Part shown: piece after piece, positions 24,049 to 32,759 of the stretch
Layout: each line of letters begins with the position of its first letter
How positions within the stretch are numbered: the stretch's first letter is position 1
Origin: Acidobacteriota bacterium
GTDB lineage: Bacteria; Acidobacteriota; Terriglobia; UBA7540
Direction: 5' to 3'
DNA: 55,815 nucleotides
Assembly: GCA_902812365.1 (NCBI GenBank)
Contig: CADDZC010000017.1
Location: 1-55,815 of the forward strand
Translations under genes and position numbers: made by a program
Notes under the pieces: generated by a model
The model's input: only the letters and a program-made list of their open reading frames with translations
What the model was told of the DNA's origin: nothing
Database searches by the model: none

Positions 24049-25885
24049 GTTGCGCTTGCAGGACTATTACGAGCGCGAGCTCACGTTTCTGCGTCAGATG
24101 GGCGCGCGCTTTGCCGAGAAATATCCGGCGATCGCCTCGCGGTTGCTTCTCGAGCGCAACAAGTGCGAAGACCCTCACGTCGAACGGCTGCTCGAAGCCT
24201 TCGCCTTTCTGGCAGCTCGCGTTCACTTAAAGATTGAAGACGACTTTCCGGAGATCACCACGGCGCTGCTCGGCATCCTATATCCTCATTATCTCCGGCC
24301 CATTCCTTCCATGTCGGTCGTCCAGTTTCACTCCGATCCGGAGCAAGGAAAACTTTCGACGAGCATCGTCATCCCCCGCGGGAAGACCCTGTATTCGAAA
24401 CCGGTGAGCGGCGTGCCATGCAAGTTCCAGACATGTTACGAAACGACCCTGTGGCCGCTCGAAGTGGCCGACGCCGGGTGGACCACGCCGGATCGCCTCC
24501 AGCCGGCAGTGCGGGATCGAGAAGCCGTGGCTGTCTTGCGGGTGGAACTTCGGTGCTTTCCGGATGTGACTTTTGAAAAGCTGGAGCTCGACTCCCTGCG
24601 ATTCTACCTGGATGGGGAAAGCCGTCTCGTCCACACTCTCTACGAACTGCTGTGCAACAACTGCACCAGAATTGTGGTTCGAAAGCCCGATGACGGACCG
24701 GCGCCGGCTTCAATCGAACTGCCCGGTGATGCTTTGCGGCCAGTGGGCTTTGAGGAGGACGAGAGCCTTTTGCCTTATCCGCGGCGTTCCTTTGCCGGGT
24801 ATCGACTGTTGCAGGAGTATTTCGCATTTCCAGAGAAGTTTTTTTTCGTGGAGATAACAGGGTTGGCCGCGATGCGGGAGCATTCCTTCAAAGACCGGGC
24901 CGAAATCCTCTTCCTAATCTCGAGGTTCGAGCGCCCGGACCGCCATGAGCGGCTGACCACTGGGATTTCTGCCCAGACGATGCGGCTGGGTTGCGCGCCG
25001 ATCGTAAACCTCTTCGCTCAGACCGCCGAACCGATTCTGGTGGACCAGCGACGCCATGAGTATCCGGTCATACCGGACGTCCGACGCCGCTCGGCCATGG
25101 ATATTTTTTCGGTTGACGAGGTCGTAAGCACCAACCCACAGTCTCGCGAAACCGTGATCTTCCAGCCCTTTTATTCTTTCCGACGCGGCACGATGACCGG
25201 AAAACATCAGGTCTTCTGGCATATGACCCGCCGCAGCGCGGATTATACGGGCGATGAAGAGAGCGAAATTTTTTTGACGATCGTGGATACCAGCGGCCGC
25301 GTCGCTGCCCCCGGCGTCGATGTTCTGACCGTCCGCTGCACCTGCACCAACCGCGACCTGCCGTCGCGCTTACCTTTTGGCAGCGAGGGTGGCGACTTTG
25401 AAATGGAGGGCATGGCGACCATCCGCCGCATCGTGGTGTTGCTGAAGCCAACGGAGTCCTATTCCCCGCCCAGTAGTAAAGATGCACTTTGGAGGCTGAT
25501 CTCCCATCTGTCTTTGAACTACCTGTCGATCGTGTCGGAGGGCAAGGAAGCGTTGCAGGAAATCTTGAGTTTATACAACTTCTCCGACTCTCCCGACCTT
25601 CGGAAGCAGATTTCAGGCATCGTCGGCCTGGCGAGCAGACCTCAAGTGACTCCCATCGTTTCCGAACATGGCATTAGCTCGGCCCGCGGTACCCGCGTCG
25701 AACTTGAGCTTGACGAAGAACAGTTTGCCGGAACGGGTGTGTATCTTTTTTCAAATGTGCTTGAGCGTTTTCTGGGTTGGTATGTGTCCATGAATAGCTA
25801 CTGCCAGCTCGCCGTCCGGACGAAACAAAGAAAGGAGTTCCTGCGAGAATGGCCACCGCGGTCGGGCCAAGCACTCTTGATCTAG
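24038..25885 (+). CDS. tssF: type VI secretion baseplate protein TssF
   Basis: 615 residues, standard for TssF (VasA/ImpG). It begins with the conserved LQDYYERELTFLRQMGARFAEKYP, continues with DPHVERLLEAFAFLAARVHLKIEDDFPEIT and LYPHYLRPIPSM, and carries the C-terminal SLNYLSI segment. TssF forms wedges with TssG and TssE, anchored to the membrane complex through TssK. TssK is not encoded in this window. The gene overlaps tssE by 11 nt and tssG by 37 nt. Confidence 0.96.
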   Translation: MRDELRLQDYYERELTFLRQMGARFAEKYPAIASRLLLERNKCEDPHVERLLEAFAFLAARVHLKIEDDFPEITTALLGILYPHYLRPIPSMSVVQFHSDPEQGKLSTSIVIPRGKTLYSKPVSGVPCKFQTCYETTLWPLEVADAGWTTPDRLQPAVRDREAVAVLRVELRCFPDVTFEKLELDSLRFYLDGESRLVHTLYELLCNNCTRIVVRKPDDGPAPASIELPGDALRPVGFEEDESLLPYPRRSFAGYRLLQEYFAFPEKFFFVEITGLAAMREHSFKDRAEILFLISRFERPDRHERLTTGISAQTMRLGCAPIVNLFAQTAEPILVDQRRHEYPVIPDVRRRSAMDIFSVDEVVSTNPQSRETVIFQPFYSFRRGTMTGKHQVFWHMTRRSADYTGDEESEIFLTIVDTSGRVAAPGVDVLTVRCTCTNRDLPSRLPFGSEGGDFEMEGMATIRRIVVLLKPTESYSPPSSKDALWRLISHLSLNYLSIVSEGKEALQEILSLYNFSDSPDLRKQISGIVGLASRPQVTPIVSEHGISSARGTRVELELDEEQFAGTGVYLFSNVLERFLGWYVSMNSYCQLAVRTKQRKEFLREWPPRSGQALLI

Positions 25886-26883
25886 CCGCCAAACGCCTTC
25901 AGGAGGAGCTCGAGCGAGAGCCTGGCTCCTTCCGCTTCTTTCAGGCGGTGCGGCTGCTGGAACGCCTAACGCCGCACCGAGAACCGGTCGGACGGTTCCA
26001 CGATCCCGCCGACGAGGCGATCCATTTTGCGAGCCACGCCTCGATTTCATTCCCACCGAGCGAGATTCAATCGCTCGAGTGGAACCATGACGAACCCTCC
26101 AAAATGACGGTGAATTTTATGGGCTTGACGGGCCCTCAGGGCGTCTTGCCTCTGTTTTATACGGCTTGGGTGATCGAGCGAATCCGGGTCGGCGACACTG
26201 GAGTAAGGGATTTCTTTGACATTTTCAATCATCGCCTGATTTCTCTGTTCTATCGAGCTTGGGAGAAATACCGTTTTGCGATTGCCTATGAGCGAAGGGA
26301 AGCGGACGCTTTTTCGCATCACTTGCTCGATTTGCTGGGATTAGGAACGCCAGGGCTGCAGGATCGACAGGATGTGCCTGACGAGTCGTTGATGTATTAC
26401 GCCGGCCTGCTCGCTCAACAGCCGCACTCCGCCATCGCCTTGCAACAGCTTCTCGAAGACTATTTTCAGGTTGACGTGGCTATTGAACAGTTCTGCGGGG
26501 GGTGGTATCCCCTCGCATCGGGCAACCAAACTCAGTTGCAAGAGGGAGCGACGATGCCTGAGCGGCTGGGAGGAGGAGCGGTAGTCGGCGACGAGATTTG
26601 GGATCAGCAGTCGCGCGTTCGAATCAGGTTGGGCCCCCTGGGGCTTTCGGATTATCTCGAGTTCTTACCGGACGGCGCCCTCCATAGGCAGCTCCATGCG
26701 CTCCTACGGTTTTTTTCCGGTCACAACATAGAGTTCGAAGTTCAGCTGGTTCTTAAACACGACGAAGTGCCCGCTTGCGAGATCGGCACGGACGACCAGA
26801 CGCAGCTCAGGCTCGGATGGGTAACGTGGATCAAGTCGCAGCCGATGGATCATAATCCGAGTGATACCATCCTCGAACTTTAA
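25849..26883 (+). CDS. tssG: type VI secretion baseplate protein TssG
   Basis: 344 residues. Landmarks are GSFRFFQAVRLLERL, FASHASISFPPSEI, MTVNFMGLTGPQGVLPLFYT and FFDIFNHRLISLFYRAWEKY. TssG (VasB/ImpH) partners TssF in the baseplate wedge. AAGGAG lies 11 nt before the ATG, inside the end of tssF, so the 37 nt overlap is genuine. The stop is 16 nt ahead of clpV. Confidence 0.96.
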   Translation: MATAVGPSTLDLAAKRLQEELEREPGSFRFFQAVRLLERLTPHREPVGRFHDPADEAIHFASHASISFPPSEIQSLEWNHDEPSKMTVNFMGLTGPQGVLPLFYTAWVIERIRVGDTGVRDFFDIFNHRLISLFYRAWEKYRFAIAYERREADAFSHHLLDLLGLGTPGLQDRQDVPDESLMYYAGLLAQQPHSAIALQQLLEDYFQVDVAIEQFCGGWYPLASGNQTQLQEGATMPERLGGGAVVGDEIWDQQSRVRIRLGPLGLSDYLEFLPDGALHRQLHALLRFFSGHNIEFEVQLVLKHDEVPACEIGTDDQTQLRLGWVTWIKSQPMDHNPSDTILEL

Positions 26884-26899
26884 CAAAGGGGACGCCAAG

Positions 26900-29626
26900 A
26901 TGCCCATAAACCTCAAAGCGCTGATCGGTAAACTGAATGATGAAACACGGAGCGCGCTCGAAGCGGCGGCTGGCCTCTGCCTCGCCCGTACTCATTATGA
27001 CGTCGAAATCGAGCACTACTTGCTGAAGCTGATGCAAGCGGCGGACACTGACTTGCCCGCGATCTTGCGCCACTTTGAAGTCGATAGCTCGCGGCTCTCG
27101 GCAGAATTGACCCGCAGCCTGGACAAGCTGAAATCTGGTAACGCTCGCACCCCTGCTCTCAGCCCTACGCTGCTGAGCATGTTTACCGAAGCCTGGACCA
27201 TAGGCTCGATTGATTTCGGGGCCAGTCAAATTCGCTCCGGATTTACGATTGTGGCTCTGGCGGCTAACGACGAGCTCTCCCGCCTCATGCGGGAAGTCAG
27301 CCGGGAGTTCCAAAAGATCCAGGCCGAAAGCCTCCGAAAAGACTTTTTGTCTGTTGTGGCCGGCTCCCGTGAAGAACCGAAGGGGGGGCCGGCGGAGGTC
27401 GGGTCGGACGTCTCCGGCGCCAGGGAGGCCAGCGGCAAAACCCCAAACCTTGACCAGTACACCGTCAATCTCACCGAAAATGCCAAGCAAGGGAAGATAG
27501 ATCCCGTGCTCGGCCGCGATCACGAGATCCGACAGGTGATCGACATCCTGATGCGACGCCGCCAGAATAACCCGATTCTCACGGGTGAAGCGGGTGTTGG
27601 GAAAACAGCGGTTGTGGAGGGATTTGCTTTGCGGGTGGCCCAAGGTGACGTGCCACCGCCCTTACGTGGCGTCAATGTCCGGACGCTGGATTTAGCGCTA
27701 CTTCAGGCCGGTGCAGGCGTGAAGGGCGAATTCGAGAATCGCCTCAAGAGCCTGATTGAAGAAGTCAAGTCTTCACCGACGCCGATCATTCTGTTTATCG
27801 ACGAAGCCCACACAATGATTGGCGCGGGGGGACAGGCCGGGCAGAATGATGCCGCAAACCTGCTCAAGCCGGCGCTGGCTCGGGGAGAGTTGAGAACAAT
27901 CGCGGCAACGACGTGGTCAGAGTACAAGAAGTACTTCGAAAAGGATCCGGCCCTGGCTCGCCGCTTTCAGGTGGTCAAAGTTGAAGAACCCACTGAAGAG
28001 CAATGTATGGTCATGATGCGGGGTACGGTAGGTTCGCTTGAGCGGCACCACCAAGTGCGGATTCTGGACGAGGCAGTGGTGGCGGGGGTGCGCTTTTCGC
28101 ATCGCTATCTGGCAGGGCGACAGCTTCCCGACAAGGCTGTCAGCGTGCTGGACACCGCCTGTGCGCGGCTGGCGCTTGGGCAGAATGCCACCCCGCCGGC
28201 CCTCGAAGACGCCATCCGCCAGCTCGACGACCTGGCAGTCCAACAGCGCATCTTAGAGCGCGAGAGCGCCGTAGGCGCTGACCACGGCGAACGGTTGGAG
28301 CAGATCGCGGCCCGGAAAGCCGATCTCGAGAGGCAAGTGGCAGCATTGCGAGCCCGCTGGGAAAAAGAGGCCGCGCTGGTGGCTGAGATCCGGCAGATTC
28401 GAGCCCGACTCGAGTCTGCGATCGGCGATCATGTCCGCTTGGACTCGCCTGGCAATGGGGTCGGAGACGGGCCTCGGGCGGTTTCGGGGGTACTGCGTTC
28501 GTCCCCGGTCGTGGAGGCAGACAAGCCGGATACGATTACTCCTGATATCCTCCGATCCGATCTCCTCCGCCTGGAAGCAGAGCTTGCCCAGTTACAGGGC
28601 GAGACACCGTTGATGCGAGTCTGCGTCGATGCCCAGACTGTGGGCGAAGTGATTTCCAACTGGACGGGTATCCCGGTCGGAAAGATGCTCAAAGATGAGA
28701 TTTCGACTGTGCTGGCGTTGCCTGACTTGTTGGGACGACGAGTGATCGGGCAACGCCACGCATTGGAAGTGATCAGTCAGCGCATTCAGGCTTCGCGGGC
28801 CAGTCTCGACGACCCCAACAAGCCCGTCGGCGTGTTCATGCTGGTGGGACCAAGCGGGGTCGGTAAGACAGAAACGGCCCTCGCCCTCTCCGACCTACTG
28901 TACGGCGGCGAACATAATTTGATCACCATTAACATGTCGGAGTTTCAGGAAGCCCACACGGTCTCGACGTTGAAAGGGTCGCCGCCCGGATACGTCGGTT
29001 ACGGCGAAGGGGGAGTGCTGACGGAGGCGGTGCGTCGCCGGCCGTATTCCGTTGTACTCCTCGACGAGGTCGAAAAGGCACATCCGGACGTACTTGAGCT
29101 GTTTTATCAGGTGTTCGACAAGGGGATCATGGAGGATGGCGAGGGGCGGGAGATCATTTTCCGAAACAACATCATCATTCTGACGACGAATGCGTGTACG
29201 GACCCCATGATGAAGCTTTGTGCGGACCCAGAAACGATGCCTGATCCAGAAGGAATGATCCGGGCGCTCAAGCCAGAGCTGAACAAGATATTCAAGCCGG
29301 CCTTCCTCGGCCGAATGGTGATCGTACCCTACTATCCGATACGTGATGAATCTTTGCGGCAGATTATCATCTTGAAGCTCGATAAGATCAAGCGACGACT
29401 GCAGGAAAATCACAAAATCGACTTGCTCTACGAAGACGATTTGATTGGTGAAGTGGCCAAACGCTGTACGGAAGTCGAAAGCGGCGCCCGTAATGTGGAT
29501 AATATCCTGACCAATTCACTGTTGCCGGATATTTCGCGACTGCTTCTCGGGCGGATGGCGGCCGGTGAGAAGCTCAGTTCGATCCGCGTCCGCATAGGTG
29601 AAAACGGAGCGTTTGTGTACAGCTAG
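26900..29626 (+). CDS. clpV: TssH/ClpV, AAA+ ATPase that recycles the T6SS sheath
   Basis: 908 residues from the ATG at 26900 (AAGGGGA upstream); 13 extra in-frame codons upstream overlap tssG and are not family-like. The Clp N-domain starts with INLKALIGKLNDETRSALEAAAGLC, the ClpV-specific form. AAA1 has Walker A GEAGVGKT at about 229 and Walker B LFIDEAHT at about 299. A coiled M-domain lies at about 420-520. AAA2 has GPSGVGKT at about 650 and VVLLDEVEKAH at about 717. ClpV extracts TssC from contracted sheaths. A hydrophilic stretch with GNGVGDGPRAVSG after the M-domain looks like a small lineage-specific linker. It is the last recognisable T6SS gene; no vgrG follows. Confidence 0.96.
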   Translation: MPINLKALIGKLNDETRSALEAAAGLCLARTHYDVEIEHYLLKLMQAADTDLPAILRHFEVDSSRLSAELTRSLDKLKSGNARTPALSPTLLSMFTEAWTIGSIDFGASQIRSGFTIVALAANDELSRLMREVSREFQKIQAESLRKDFLSVVAGSREEPKGGPAEVGSDVSGAREASGKTPNLDQYTVNLTENAKQGKIDPVLGRDHEIRQVIDILMRRRQNNPILTGEAGVGKTAVVEGFALRVAQGDVPPPLRGVNVRTLDLALLQAGAGVKGEFENRLKSLIEEVKSSPTPIILFIDEAHTMIGAGGQAGQNDAANLLKPALARGELRTIAATTWSEYKKYFEKDPALARRFQVVKVEEPTEEQCMVMMRGTVGSLERHHQVRILDEAVVAGVRFSHRYLAGRQLPDKAVSVLDTACARLALGQNATPPALEDAIRQLDDLAVQQRILERESAVGADHGERLEQIAARKADLERQVAALRARWEKEAALVAEIRQIRARLESAIGDHVRLDSPGNGVGDGPRAVSGVLRSSPVVEADKPDTITPDILRSDLLRLEAELAQLQGETPLMRVCVDAQTVGEVISNWTGIPVGKMLKDEISTVLALPDLLGRRVIGQRHALEVISQRIQASRASLDDPNKPVGVFMLVGPSGVGKTETALALSDLLYGGEHNLITINMSEFQEAHTVSTLKGSPPGYVGYGEGGVLTEAVRRRPYSVVLLDEVEKAHPDVLELFYQVFDKGIMEDGEGREIIFRNNIIILTTNACTDPMMKLCADPETMPDPEGMIRALKPELNKIFKPAFLGRMVIVPYYPIRDESLRQIIILKLDKIKRRLQENHKIDLLYEDDLIGEVAKRCTEVESGARNVDNILTNSLLPDISRLLLGRMAAGEKLSSIRVRIGENGAFVYS

Positions 29627-29646
29627 CGCCCAACACAGCCGGCAAG

Positions 29647-29668
29647 GCCGACAGGTGCTGGGGTCGGC
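29647..29668 (+). terminator. hairpin after the T6SS operon
   Basis: GCCGAC (29647-29652) and GTCGGC (29663-29668) form a perfect 6 bp stem with a 10 nt loop, 20 bp behind the clpV stop. There is no T-run, so termination would need Rho or another factor. The remaining gap to the kinase gene (to 29912) shows no gene. Confidence 0.3.
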
Positions 29669-29869
29669 AGAGGAACAATGAGCTATGGAGCCGGATTGCG
29701 CACCATCTCCCCACCGCGACTGGCCAGACCGGCGGCCCCTCTTCCTGAACATTACTCCGACGATCAGCGGGACACTCTCTGAACCATACCCCGGGCGGCC
29801 TAGGATTGAGTCGTGGGTCCAACTGTGAATGCCTGGCAGCCGGCCGCCCGCGTTGACCCCGGGGCTCGC

Positions 29870-29898
29870 TTGAGCAACCATTAGGAAAGCGCGATAAT
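29870..29898 (+). promoter_or_regulatory. candidate promoter of the kdpDE genes
   Basis: TTGAGC (29870-29875), a 17 bp spacer and GATAAT (29893-29898, five of six) form a good sigma-70-like pair. It would start transcription only a few nucleotides before the ATG at 29913. The kinase start has no Shine-Dalgarno, so a very short or leaderless mRNA is possible. Confidence 0.4.
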
Positions 29899-29912
29899 AT
29901 CGGCATCGACGA

Positions 29913-31394
29913 ATGAGAAGCGGGCTCGATTCTGAACCTTTCGCCCTTCACTTTGCCCAGCTGAGTATCAGAATTCTCGCTATATCAGCCGCTATCGCGG
30001 CCATTACCGCTCTCTATTTTTATCGAATCCGCGTGAACACAACCACGGTCGCTCTCACTTACCTGATCATGGTTCTGATCGTGGCGGCGCTTTGGGGTTT
30101 CGTGGAATCGATCGTTGCGTCCGTCTTCGCTGTGCTGTGCTTTAATTTCTTTTTCCTGCCGCCAATTCTGACCTTCACGATCGCTGACCCGCAGAACTGG
30201 GTTGCCTTATTCGCTTTCCTAACGACCGCGATCGTCGCCAGCCAACTTTCGGTCCACGGGAAACGCCGAGCTCAGGAGGCGGTGGCGCGACGGACCGAAA
30301 TGGAACAGTTATATTCGCTCAGCCGCGCCATTATGCTCATCGACCCAACCCAGAATGTCAGCAAGCAAATCGCCAACCGCATTGCCGACTCGTTTCACCT
30401 CCGAGCCGTAGCACTGCTCGACCTAGCCAAGGGAGAAATCGTGTATGCAGGACCCGAGGATATTCCAGGAATTGACGCGCGACTGCGGGCGGCCGCCAAA
30501 GGGACGTCCTGTGCTGAGCCGATCGAGGGCACGATAGTAACGGCGATCCGATTGGGCGGTGAACCTATCGGCAGTTTGGCCTTGCGAGGAGACTCTCTGT
30601 CGAATACAGCCGCCCACGCTTTGTGCAATCTCGTAGCGGTTGGCCTGGAAAAGATACGCGCTCAACAAGCCGCCAACCAAGCCGAGGCGGCCCGACAAAG
30701 CCAAGAGTTCAAGTCAACACTTCTGGATGCCATCGCGCACGAATTTAACACGCCTCTGGCCACCATTAAAACTGCGACGACGTCAGTACTCGCAGAGGTA
30801 GTTCGAAATCCGGATGACGTCAAAGATCTATTGACAGTTGTAGATGAAGAAGTTGACCGGTTGAGGAGAACCGTAGAGGACGCGGTGCGGTTGGCACGCC
30901 TCGAAGCGGGCCAAGTTCGGCTCGACCGAAAACCGCATTCCATCTCACCTATCCTCCAATCGGTGTACGAAGAAGCACGCTGCAGAGCTGAAGGAAGGCC
31001 CTTCGCCCTGACGACGGCGAGGGCTTTGCCGGTGGTCATGATCGATGAAGAACTGATCACATGTTGTATCCGTCAATTAGTCGACAATGCTCTCAAGTAC
31101 TCGTCGGCTTCAACGCCGGTGGAGATTTCCGCCGACACCGACGGTGAAGGGCTGGTGATAAGCGTCAGTGATCGCGGTCCGGGAATTCCTGAATGCGAGC
31201 GAGCAAGAATCTTCGAAAAATTCTACCGCCTATCGAGTGATCGGGCGTGCGTTCCCGGAACGGGAATGGGTCTGGCCATTGCACGTCAGATCGTCGAAGC
31301 ACACGGAGGCCTCCTTTCGGTGGAGAATCGCGAGGGGGGCGGCGCCCGATTCTCAATCTCTCTTCCTTTGGTCCTGAAAGGGGTGCGAAGGTGA
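29913..31394 (+). CDS. kdpD: KdpD-type sensor histidine kinase lacking the N-terminal sensor half
   Basis: 493 residues against about 890 for full KdpD. It starts directly with a DUF4118-type four-helix membrane domain (about 20-115). A GAF-like region follows (about 140-255), then the kinase core: H-box HEFNTPL with His276, N-box RQLVDNALKYSS at about 390, G1 DRGPGIP at about 421 and G2 GTGMGLA at about 449. The KdpD N-terminal nucleotide-binding and Usp domains are missing. In E. coli they sense or modulate the potassium signal. A free-standing Usp-like gene lies 0.8 kb downstream. The stop overlaps the kdpE start as GTGA. It presumably phosphorylates KdpE when potassium is limiting. Confidence 0.88.
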   Translation: MRSGLDSEPFALHFAQLSIRILAISAAIAAITALYFYRIRVNTTTVALTYLIMVLIVAALWGFVESIVASVFAVLCFNFFFLPPILTFTIADPQNWVALFAFLTTAIVASQLSVHGKRRAQEAVARRTEMEQLYSLSRAIMLIDPTQNVSKQIANRIADSFHLRAVALLDLAKGEIVYAGPEDIPGIDARLRAAAKGTSCAEPIEGTIVTAIRLGGEPIGSLALRGDSLSNTAAHALCNLVAVGLEKIRAQQAANQAEAARQSQEFKSTLLDAIAHEFNTPLATIKTATTSVLAEVVRNPDDVKDLLTVVDEEVDRLRRTVEDAVRLARLEAGQVRLDRKPHSISPILQSVYEEARCRAEGRPFALTTARALPVVMIDEELITCCIRQLVDNALKYSSASTPVEISADTDGEGLVISVSDRGPGIPECERARIFEKFYRLSSDRACVPGTGMGLAIARQIVEAHGGLLSVENREGGGARFSISLPLVLKGVRR

Positions 31395-32083
31395 GCGCAG
31401 CATCTATTCTGGTAGTCGACGACGAGCCACAGTTGCGGCGAGTGATCCGGACCCTGCTCGCCGCCAAGGGTTACGAAGTCTCGGAGGCCCGAAGCGCGAC
31501 CGAGGCGTTGGAACGTATTCGCGCCGCCGAGTACGATCTCGCTCTGCTGGACATCAACATGCCCGAGACGACCGGCATTGAAGTTTGCCGCCAAGTCCGG
31601 GAACACTCGGAGATGCCCATCATCATCCTCACGGTACGAAGCGCCGAGAGCGACAAGGTCGCAGCGCTCGATGCTGGCGCTGATGATTACGTTACGAAGC
31701 CCTTCGGCGCTCAAGAGCTCTTGGCTCGCATCCGAGCCGCGCTTCGCAGATCAACCATCACTCCGAAGCATGAGCTTTCCCGGCTTCGACTTGGAGAAAT
31801 CGAAATTAACTTCGCTAGCCGGCAAGTCAAGACCGCGGGCACTGAAGTGCGGTTAACCTCGAAGGAGTTCGACCTTCTGCTGTACTTTGCTGCTCACGCC
31901 AACCAGACACTAACCCACCGCGAACTTTTGCAGGCGGTCTGGGGACCCGACTATGGGGAAGAACAGGAATACCTGCGCGTGTTCATCAACCGGTTGCGAA
32001 AAAAGATAGAGCCGTCGCCGAAAAGCCCTCGCTTCTTGCTCACCGAGCCGTGGGTTGGATACCGCCTTCGCCTGCCCGAGTAG
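31391..32083 (+). CDS. kdpE: KdpE-type response regulator (OmpR/PhoB family)
   Basis: 230 residues from a GTG at 31391 that overlaps the kinase stop. The receiver domain holds the acidic pair in VVDDEPQLRR, the phospho-acceptor Asp in LLDINMPETTG and the Lys in VTKPFGAQELLARI. The winged-helix output domain (about 125-228) ends with the KdpE-like QEYLRVFINRLRKKIE and TEPWVGYRLRLPE. It should activate the kdp structural genes; a sequence very like the E. coli KdpE operator lies 46 bp after its stop codon. The frame is open for 48 codons upstream inside kdpD, but the receiver motif starts right after the GTG. Confidence 0.93.
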   Translation: MSAASILVVDDEPQLRRVIRTLLAAKGYEVSEARSATEALERIRAAEYDLALLDINMPETTGIEVCRQVREHSEMPIIILTVRSAESDKVAALDAGADDYVTKPFGAQELLARIRAALRRSTITPKHELSRLRLGEIEINFASRQVKTAGTEVRLTSKEFDLLLYFAAHANQTLTHRELLQAVWGPDYGEEQEYLRVFINRLRKKIEPSPKSPRFLLTEPWVGYRLRLPE

Positions 32084-32106
32084 CCTCGCAGTGCGCCCCG
32101 CGAACC

Positions 32107-32145
32107 TTTATAAATTTTCGACGAATTGTTTATGCCTTGTTTACA
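32107..32145 (+). promoter_or_regulatory. candidate KdpE operator upstream of the kdp structural genes
   Basis: TTTATG-CCTTG-TTTACA at 32129-32145 reproduces the E. coli kdpFABC operator pattern (TTTATA-N5-TTTACA) with one change and the same 5 bp spacing. Another TTTATA (32107-32112) lies 22 bp upstream. The sites sit in a short AT-rich gap between kdpE and the Usp-like gene, where a separate promoter for the structural genes would be needed. Function is inferred from similarity and place. Confidence 0.55.
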
Positions 32146-32170
32146 GGCGGAAGCTTAACCTAGGCATGAA

Positions 32171-32734
32171 ATGGCTTCTGCACGGCAGATTTCGACATTG
32201 GCAACCCGCAGTTCGACGGCTGGGCCTCTCGGATTTTCCAACTTCGGGCCGGATCCTCGCCTCTGCCTAACCGTCCTTTTCACAACCATAAAAGGAACTC
32301 GGACTGCTTTGCAGACGGCAGGAATTCTGGCGAAGAATCTGGGAGCCTGGATCGCACTGGTGGCCGTTGAGGTTGTTCCGTTTCAGTTTCCGATCGATCA
32401 TCCGCCCGTGCCGATCGATTTCCTAGAGCGACGGTATTCTGCCTTAGTGATGGAATCGGAAGTTGAGGTGGAAGAAGTCAGGATTAATCTCTATTTGTGC
32501 CGTGATCGAAACCGGTGCTTGCGAACAATCTTGAAACCCGGCTCTTTGGTCGTCATAGGCTGCGAAAACCGCCGACGCTCAGTTCAACTGCGGAAACTGG
32601 AACGATGGCTGCAGGCACTTGGTCATCACGTCATCCTGGTTCGTTCGGAGGACAGACAACATGCTCGATCTGTTTTACATTCTCATCTGCGTGCTTTATT
32701 TCGGCGCCTGCTGGGTTTTCACCAAAGCCTGTGA
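32171..32734 (+). CDS. Usp-like small protein in the kdp operon
   Basis: 187 residues. I do not recognise a named family with certainty. The pattern fits a universal-stress-protein-like alpha/beta fold: LCLTVLFTTIKG (strand 1), TALQTAGILAKNLGAWIALVAVEVV (helix, strand 2), VRINLYLCRDRNRCLRTILKPGSLVVIGC (later strands with a Usp-like turn) and LERWLQALGHHVILVR. The first 30 residues look unconserved and the true start may be later. KdpD normally carries a Usp domain in its N-terminal half, which the local kinase lacks. This gene may supply that function in trans; that is inference. It overlaps the following 27-codon gene by 74 nt. Confidence 0.6.
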   Translation: MASARQISTLATRSSTAGPLGFSNFGPDPRLCLTVLFTTIKGTRTALQTAGILAKNLGAWIALVAVEVVPFQFPIDHPPVPIDFLERRYSALVMESEVEVEEVRINLYLCRDRNRCLRTILKPGSLVVIGCENRRRSVQLRKLERWLQALGHHVILVRSEDRQHARSVLHSHLRALFRRLLGFHQSL

Positions 32735-32744
32735 TCGACTCTAA
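32661..32744 (+). CDS. 27-residue single-span membrane peptide upstream of kdpF
   Basis: ATG at 32661 with GGAG 10 nt upstream. The peptide begins MLDLFYILICVLYFG and ends TKACDRL: one hydrophobic helix with a short charged C-terminus. Such a micro-gene just before kdpF/kdpA is known to me from other acidobacterial-type kdp loci, but I know of no assigned function. It overlaps the Usp-like gene by 74 nt in another frame and ends 15 nt before kdpF. It could be an additional stabilising subunit of the KdpFABC complex. Confidence 0.6.
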   Translation: MLDLFYILICVLYFGACWVFTKACDRL

Positions 32745-32759
32745 GAAAGGGTGGCCGAA

